From: Paenibacillus baekrokdamisoli
Lineage (GTDB): Bacteria > Bacillota > Bacilli > Paenibacillales > Paenibacillaceae
Direction: 5' to 3'
Assembly: GCF_003945345.1 (NCBI RefSeq)
Contig: NZ_AP019308.1
Coordinates: 2,170,001 to 2,234,000, forward strand
DNA: 64,000 nt
A program made the position numbers and the translations under genes. How positions within the stretch are numbered: the first letter of the stretch is position 1; each line of letters opens with the position of its first letter. Positions 60,292 to 64,000 of the stretch are shown here, in pieces. The notes under the pieces were generated by a model. It was not told the origin of the DNA. It searched no databases and worked only from the letters and a program-made list of their open reading frames with translations.

Positions 60292-61353
60292 TTAAACCTG
60301 TCCTCTGCGTCTCATCTCGCCGGGTGCAATACCGAAATGCTTTCGAAATACACGATAGAAATAGGAAACATCCTCATAGCCGACCATCTCTGCTACCATT
60401 TTTATTGAAAAATGATCTTCTGTTAGCCAATCGCGGGCTTTGTCCATCCGTATATGAAGAATATAGTCCGTTACGTTACGGCCATACTCCTGCTTGAACA
60501 TCTTACTTAAATATTCTTTACTAACGAAGAACGCTTTGGCTAGCTGCTCAAGCGAAATCGGTTCAGCGAAATTCCGTTCCATATACTTCCTGACCTCTTC
60601 CAAATTCAATCGGTTCTTGTTCTTACGCTGTTGAATCAGCTGCTCCATAGCTTGTAAATAGGACTGTGATAGGAAAGCAACCGCGTCTGCAGATGTAACG
60701 ATGGCAGCTTGAGCAATTGGAACAGCTTCACTGACAATCTCAATCGAATGATCTATAGCAAGCTCCTTCATGAACAACAGCATCTCTTGGATAACACGTT
60801 CCAGAAGCTTCGGCTTTGCAGCCTGATTCCGGCCTAATTCCCTATTCAATTGCTCAAACACACCAGCCAGGCCTTCCTCATTCAAATCATTGAAGGTATA
60901 GCGAAGCAATTGCTTCAGAGAAGACAGCTTCTGCGATAATTCAAGATCCATCGGCACCAGTCGCCGCTCATCATCCACTTGCGCTAATTCATCCTTGCAT
61001 TTCTGTAGAGCAGCGTTCAATTCCTTGGGATCCACAGGCTTGAGCAAGTAATCTTCCGCTTTATACCGAATAGCATGTTTGGTATAGTTGAAGTCATCAT
61101 AACCACTCACCACGATGATCTTAATTTCCGGAAAACGTTCATTAAGAATCTGCAGCAGCGCAATACCGTCTACCCCAGGCATACGCATATCTGTGATAAC
61201 GATTTGGGGAGACATCTGTTCAATAACTTGTACAGCATCCAGACCATCATCCGCTTCCCCAACGATTTCCATCCCGAATTGCTCCCATGCTCCGAACATT
61301 CTCACAATGTCTCGGTTCCAGTGCTCATCATCAACAATCACGACTTTAATCAT
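60292..61353 (-). CDS. AraC-type response regulator (YesN type)
   Basis: 353 aa, shorter than its 512-aa counterpart at 51184 because the middle region is only about 130 residues. Receiver Asp55 (VITDMRMP), then two AraC helix-turn-helix units (SLEQLAKAFFVSKEYLSKMFKQEYG; KMVAEMVGYEDVSYFYRVFRKHFG). ATGA overlap with the kinase. Predicted activator of the galactoside operon downstream. Confidence 0.93.
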   Translation of the reverse strand: MIKVVIVDDEHWNRDIVRMFGAWEQFGMEIVGEADDGLDAVQVIEQMSPQIVITDMRMPGVDGIALLQILNERFPEIKIIVVSGYDDFNYTKHAIRYKAEDYLLKPVDPKELNAALQKCKDELAQVDDERRLVPMDLELSQKLSSLKQLLRYTFNDLNEEGLAGVFEQLNRELGRNQAAKPKLLERVIQEMLLFMKELAIDHSIEIVSEAVPIAQAAIVTSADAVAFLSQSYLQAMEQLIQQRKNKNRLNLEEVRKYMERNFAEPISLEQLAKAFFVSKEYLSKMFKQEYGRNVTDYILHIRMDKARDWLTEDHFSIKMVAEMVGYEDVSYFYRVFRKHFGIAPGEMRRRGQV

Positions 61354-63137
61354 TGCGTTATCTCACCTCTTGCTTCAAAAGGAATACGTATCGTAACTTG
61401 CGTACCTTGATTCGGTTCGCTCTGGACTGTGATTCCATACTCCTGTCCAAAATGCATGCGAATACGCGAGGACACATTGCTTAGTCCGATCCGGTTTCCA
61501 TGCGTCCATAATTGTCCGCTTTGGCTCTCCAGGCGGTTCTGCAGTTCTGCCAACCGGCTTGCTTCCATTCCAAGTCCGTTGTCACGAATCAGAATGAGGA
61601 CATCTTCACCTTCACGGGCAATGGTTACATCAAGCTCCCAGTCGCCGGATTTTGCATCCAAACCATGAAAGAAGGCATTCTCCACAATCGGCTGAAGTGT
61701 CAGTTTAGGAATTGGACTTTCAAGTACTTCCTTCTGAGCCTCAAGGGTATAGTGCAGCCGCGTCGAATAACGCTGCTGTTGGATGAGCATGTAATTGTTC
61801 AAATGATCGATTTCCTTCTGTATGGATCCGAGATCATCAGGCTCCCTGATCACGTAGCGGAACATGTCGCTAAGCGACTTGATGATCGTGTAGATGTCTG
61901 CCGGACTTTTGGAGAAGAGCATACTGCCGATCATTTGCAATGTGTTTTGCAAGAAATGCGGATTAATTTGCGCTTGAAGCGCTTTTAGCTCCGCTGTCTT
62001 CTTCTCCAGGCTGATGCTATATTCCGTTTTAATATGCTCTCTTATCCGATGGGACATGTGATGAAATTTCGTCTCCAGAAGGCCGACTTCGTCAATACGT
62101 GTAATAATCGGCGCTTCCATTTCTTTAATCAGATTGAGGCCCTGCATCGATCTAGCTAGCTTTACGATAGGCTTCGCCGTTTTCCATGCAAAGAAAATGG
62201 CGATCAAGATTGATACCAGGACGGAAACTGCACCCACAATGAATCCATAACGCATTGTCGCTTGCGCACTTTTATTGATAAAGCTCTTTGGAACGACTTT
62301 CACAATCGTTAAACCGACGGAATCGATGGTATTGTAGAACAAATAATTGTTAGCTGTTCGGACTAATCCCTGGCCTCTTCCCAGCCGCTTAATCATTCGC
62401 TTCGTTTCGTCAGATAACTGCGGTCCATTCGGCTGATAAAGTACGTTACCGTCCGGCCCCGCGATTATTACCGCCTGCTGTTCTCCTCGATCCAGTACAT
62501 TCAACGTCTGATCCAACAATCCCCAACGGATATCAAGTGAAATGCCGCCAAGCTTTTCGCGATTCTCGAAACGGTTGATGCTGCGGATGAGTTGAAACTT
62601 ACTCTTATCACTGCCATTCGTACGTATGATGAAGTCCTTGCTCTCTTCGAACAACTGGTCAAAAGGCGATGGTATGGCGGTAGTCGTTTTAATATCGCTT
62701 TGTGAGGAGTTAATTGTGAAAAGTTTGTTATTCTCCTTGAGGTACAGCTCTACGCCCACGAGATGATTACCCCCTGAATAAAAGACGTTCGTCAGGGTAT
62801 CAATAATATTCCTTTGTGCGGCAAACTCACTGGAAATACTGGATTCCTCCACCTTCTCCAAATAGCTGCTCAAATGAGGGCTGATGAGCACGGTATAGAT
62901 TAGATTGTTCAATAGCGCAAATTGTTCATCGAGGTAAATACCCGTCCACTTCATGTTGGATACGTTGGTCTTAATGACTTCCTCTTCCATCGATCGGCGG
63001 CTGTTCTCCGCCGCGATGGCCGTGATGGTAATGATCGGTATAACCGACAGAATGATCATCGTTAGAATCAGCTTGTTGCGTATACTTCGACGGAATGGTC
63101 CAGTTAATGTCTCATATCCTTTGACGAACCTATTCAA
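61350..63137 (-). CDS. YesM-type sensor histidine kinase
   Basis: 595 aa. TTG start at 63137 with GGAGGGG about 7 nt upstream. Membrane helix (LILTMIILSVIPIITITAIA), external Cache-like domain (to about 290), second helix, HAMP, phospho-His in QINPHFLQNTLQMIG, HATPase (VENAFFHGL, DNGLGME). Probable sensor for galactosides. Confidence 0.93.
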   Translation of the reverse strand: MNRFVKGYETLTGPFRRSIRNKLILTMIILSVIPIITITAIAAENSRRSMEEEVIKTNVSNMKWTGIYLDEQFALLNNLIYTVLISPHLSSYLEKVEESSISSEFAAQRNIIDTLTNVFYSGGNHLVGVELYLKENNKLFTINSSQSDIKTTTAIPSPFDQLFEESKDFIIRTNGSDKSKFQLIRSINRFENREKLGGISLDIRWGLLDQTLNVLDRGEQQAVIIAGPDGNVLYQPNGPQLSDETKRMIKRLGRGQGLVRTANNYLFYNTIDSVGLTIVKVVPKSFINKSAQATMRYGFIVGAVSVLVSILIAIFFAWKTAKPIVKLARSMQGLNLIKEMEAPIITRIDEVGLLETKFHHMSHRIREHIKTEYSISLEKKTAELKALQAQINPHFLQNTLQMIGSMLFSKSPADIYTIIKSLSDMFRYVIREPDDLGSIQKEIDHLNNYMLIQQQRYSTRLHYTLEAQKEVLESPIPKLTLQPIVENAFFHGLDAKSGDWELDVTIAREGEDVLILIRDNGLGMEASRLAELQNRLESQSGQLWTHGNRIGLSNVSSRIRMHFGQEYGITVQSEPNQGTQVTIRIPFEARGEITQ

Positions 63138-63181
63138 TGCGGCCCCCTCCTTCCTTCACTGCAATTCGCACTCAAATAACA

Positions 63182-63222
63182 ACAAACGCCCCACTAAGCC
63201 GGAGGCGTTTGTCAGATTATAT
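63182..63222 (-). terminator. terminator of the GH30 gene
   Basis: ACAAACGCC pairs with GGCGTTTGT around a 23-nt loop; TGTTATTT follows on the minus strand. Confidence 0.75.
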
Positions 63223-63228
63223 CATGAT

Positions 63229-64000
63229 TTAAAATACGATTGTATGAAACGATTCGGGCTCAAGCTCGAACGTCCTTACGCCAGTTCCATCCAATAAACG
63301 TAATATCCTCTTATCCGCAAACGGATTCGTAAGCACGATTACCCGTTCTCCATCTGGATTCTCGAACGCGAGCGCGCTGCCAGCCCAAGGACCTTTCAAG
63401 CCAATCCTTTTCGAGCCTGGGGTGACAAAATGGGCAAAATGCTGCATGACGTAATATTCCGGATTACGTATGGCTTGCTTAGCAGTTGGATCGACAGTGA
63501 TCATGGAGTTCTGCTCCCATCCCCATGTGCTTCGCCCCTTCGGCTCAAGCGCCATGTTCCAATAAATGTAGGCATTTACACCATTGATGAAATAATGATG
63601 ATATAAGTTAAAGACATACCGCGCATAAAACCATGTATTCTCTCCGTCTCCGCACTCGTTCTCCGTTTGCATGTAGCGAAGCTCTGGATAGCTTAGAACA
63701 GTACGTTGTATCGCATTTTTCCCGGCCCACTGATAACCGACACCTGATACATATTTATAGGCTTCCGGATCGCTAAGCACAGTATTCGCATAAGCATCGA
63801 AATCCGTCGCTTTTTTCTTCAGCCACTCATCCCAGGGTTCTGGCGCATTAATCGTACCCAGCCAAATTTCCGTATCGAGTCCATGCTTTTCAAAGGCAGG
63901 TCCCAGATAATCACGAATAAACTCACGAAGCTGTTCACCGGTCCATACGCAGGAAGGGAATTTCTGATCGGCTACCACTTCATTCTGAATATGGACTTGA
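63229..64000 (-). CDS. GH30-family glycosidase, C-terminal part (runs off the window)
   Basis: 257 codons of an enzyme whose N-terminus lies beyond the right edge. VHIQNEVVADQKFPSCVWTG contains the acid/base Glu (QNE) of GH30, MQTENECGDG the nucleophile Glu, and the C-terminal beta-sandwich (ALAFENPDGERVIVLTNPFADKRILRLL) is the usual GH30 accessory domain. GH30 members are glucosylceramidases, beta-1,6-glucanases, xylanases or fucosidases. Upstream of the galactoside regulators on the same strand, but with its own terminator. Confidence 0.85.
   Translation of the reverse strand, partial: QVHIQNEVVADQKFPSCVWTGEQLREFIRDYLGPAFEKHGLDTEIWLGTINAPEPWDEWLKKKATDFDAYANTVLSDPEAYKYVSGVGYQWAGKNAIQRTVLSYPELRYMQTENECGDGENTWFYARYVFNLYHHYFINGVNAYIYWNMALEPKGRSTWGWEQNSMITVDPTAKQAIRNPEYYVMQHFAHFVTPGSKRIGLKGPWAGSALAFENPDGERVIVLTNPFADKRILRLLDGTGVRTFELEPESFHTIVF

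Noticed and set aside
1..64000. tRNA, rRNA, CRISPR arrays, prophage and origin signals
   Set aside because: No cloverleaf with TTCGANTC-type arms, no rRNA segments, no regularly spaced repeats, no phage structural genes and no DnaA-box cluster were recognised by eye.

Overview
The window looks like a chromosomal segment of a Paenibacillus-type Firmicute (family Paenibacillaceae). The grounds are Shine-Dalgarno sites of the AGGAGG type with frequent TTG and GTG starts, sigma-A type promoters, CcpA-like cre boxes, several carbohydrate ABC import operons that carry no ATPase of their own, YesM/AraC-type two-component pairs next to them, and small families typical of the group (DUF4023, YolD-like, DUF5696). 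The species is inferred, not shown. I saw no rRNA, tRNA, CRISPR array, prophage or intact insertion sequence.

Left part (1-12.9 kb). A hypothetical protein is followed by a His-rich P1B-type Zn/Cd exporter behind a strong promoter that carries a CzrA/SmtB-like operator, then a patatin/DUF3376 protein. Between them are gene remnants (a Nudix box, a C-terminal glycan-binding domain) and a 62-bp tandem repeat. A class I cyclic di-GMP riboswitch with a terminator then leads a two-gene operon made of a PLP-dependent amino-acid decarboxylase and a chemoreceptor. Small accessory genes follow: a PH-domain protein, a GNAT acetyltransferase and a membrane-anchored protein.

13-31.3 kb. One nine-gene minus-strand operon encodes two solute-binding proteins (one 983 aa with carbohydrate-module-like N-terminal domains), two separate permease pairs, an NHL-propeller/TPR/Yip1 membrane protein, a DUF5696 protein and a GH20-type glycosidase. 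A well-formed promoter, a palindromic operator and a cre-like box precede it. A GntR/LacI-type regulator lies directly upstream, and a large transglutaminase-like protein is divergent from that. I consider this the most unusual system in the window.

31.4-45.9 kb. This is a mosaic of small accessory genes: DUF4166, DoxX-like, DUF393, a LuxR-type two-component system, a lipase-like hydrolase, YolD-like, pirin, DJ-1/PfpI, a DMT exporter, an S66 carboxypeptidase and DUF4023. Decay is visible here as a frameshifted GNAT gene, a second GNAT fragment and an IS110-type transposase remnant. There are also two minisatellites and a 24-aa membrane peptide gene with its own RBS and terminator.

46-64 kb. 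Two similarly built sugar modules lie on the minus strand. The first has a binding protein, two permeases and a GH13 oligo-1,6-glucosidase, with an AraC-type regulator and sensor kinase upstream. The second has a binding protein, two permeases and a GH42 beta-galactosidase, again with a regulator/kinase pair upstream, and a GH30 glycosidase that runs off the right edge. In each, the kinase probably senses an oligosaccharide, the AraC-type regulator switches on the importer, and the glycosidase processes the sugar. The ATPase is probably a shared MsmX-type protein encoded elsewhere. Two copies of a roughly 190-bp palindromic repeat flank the first regulator/kinase pair.
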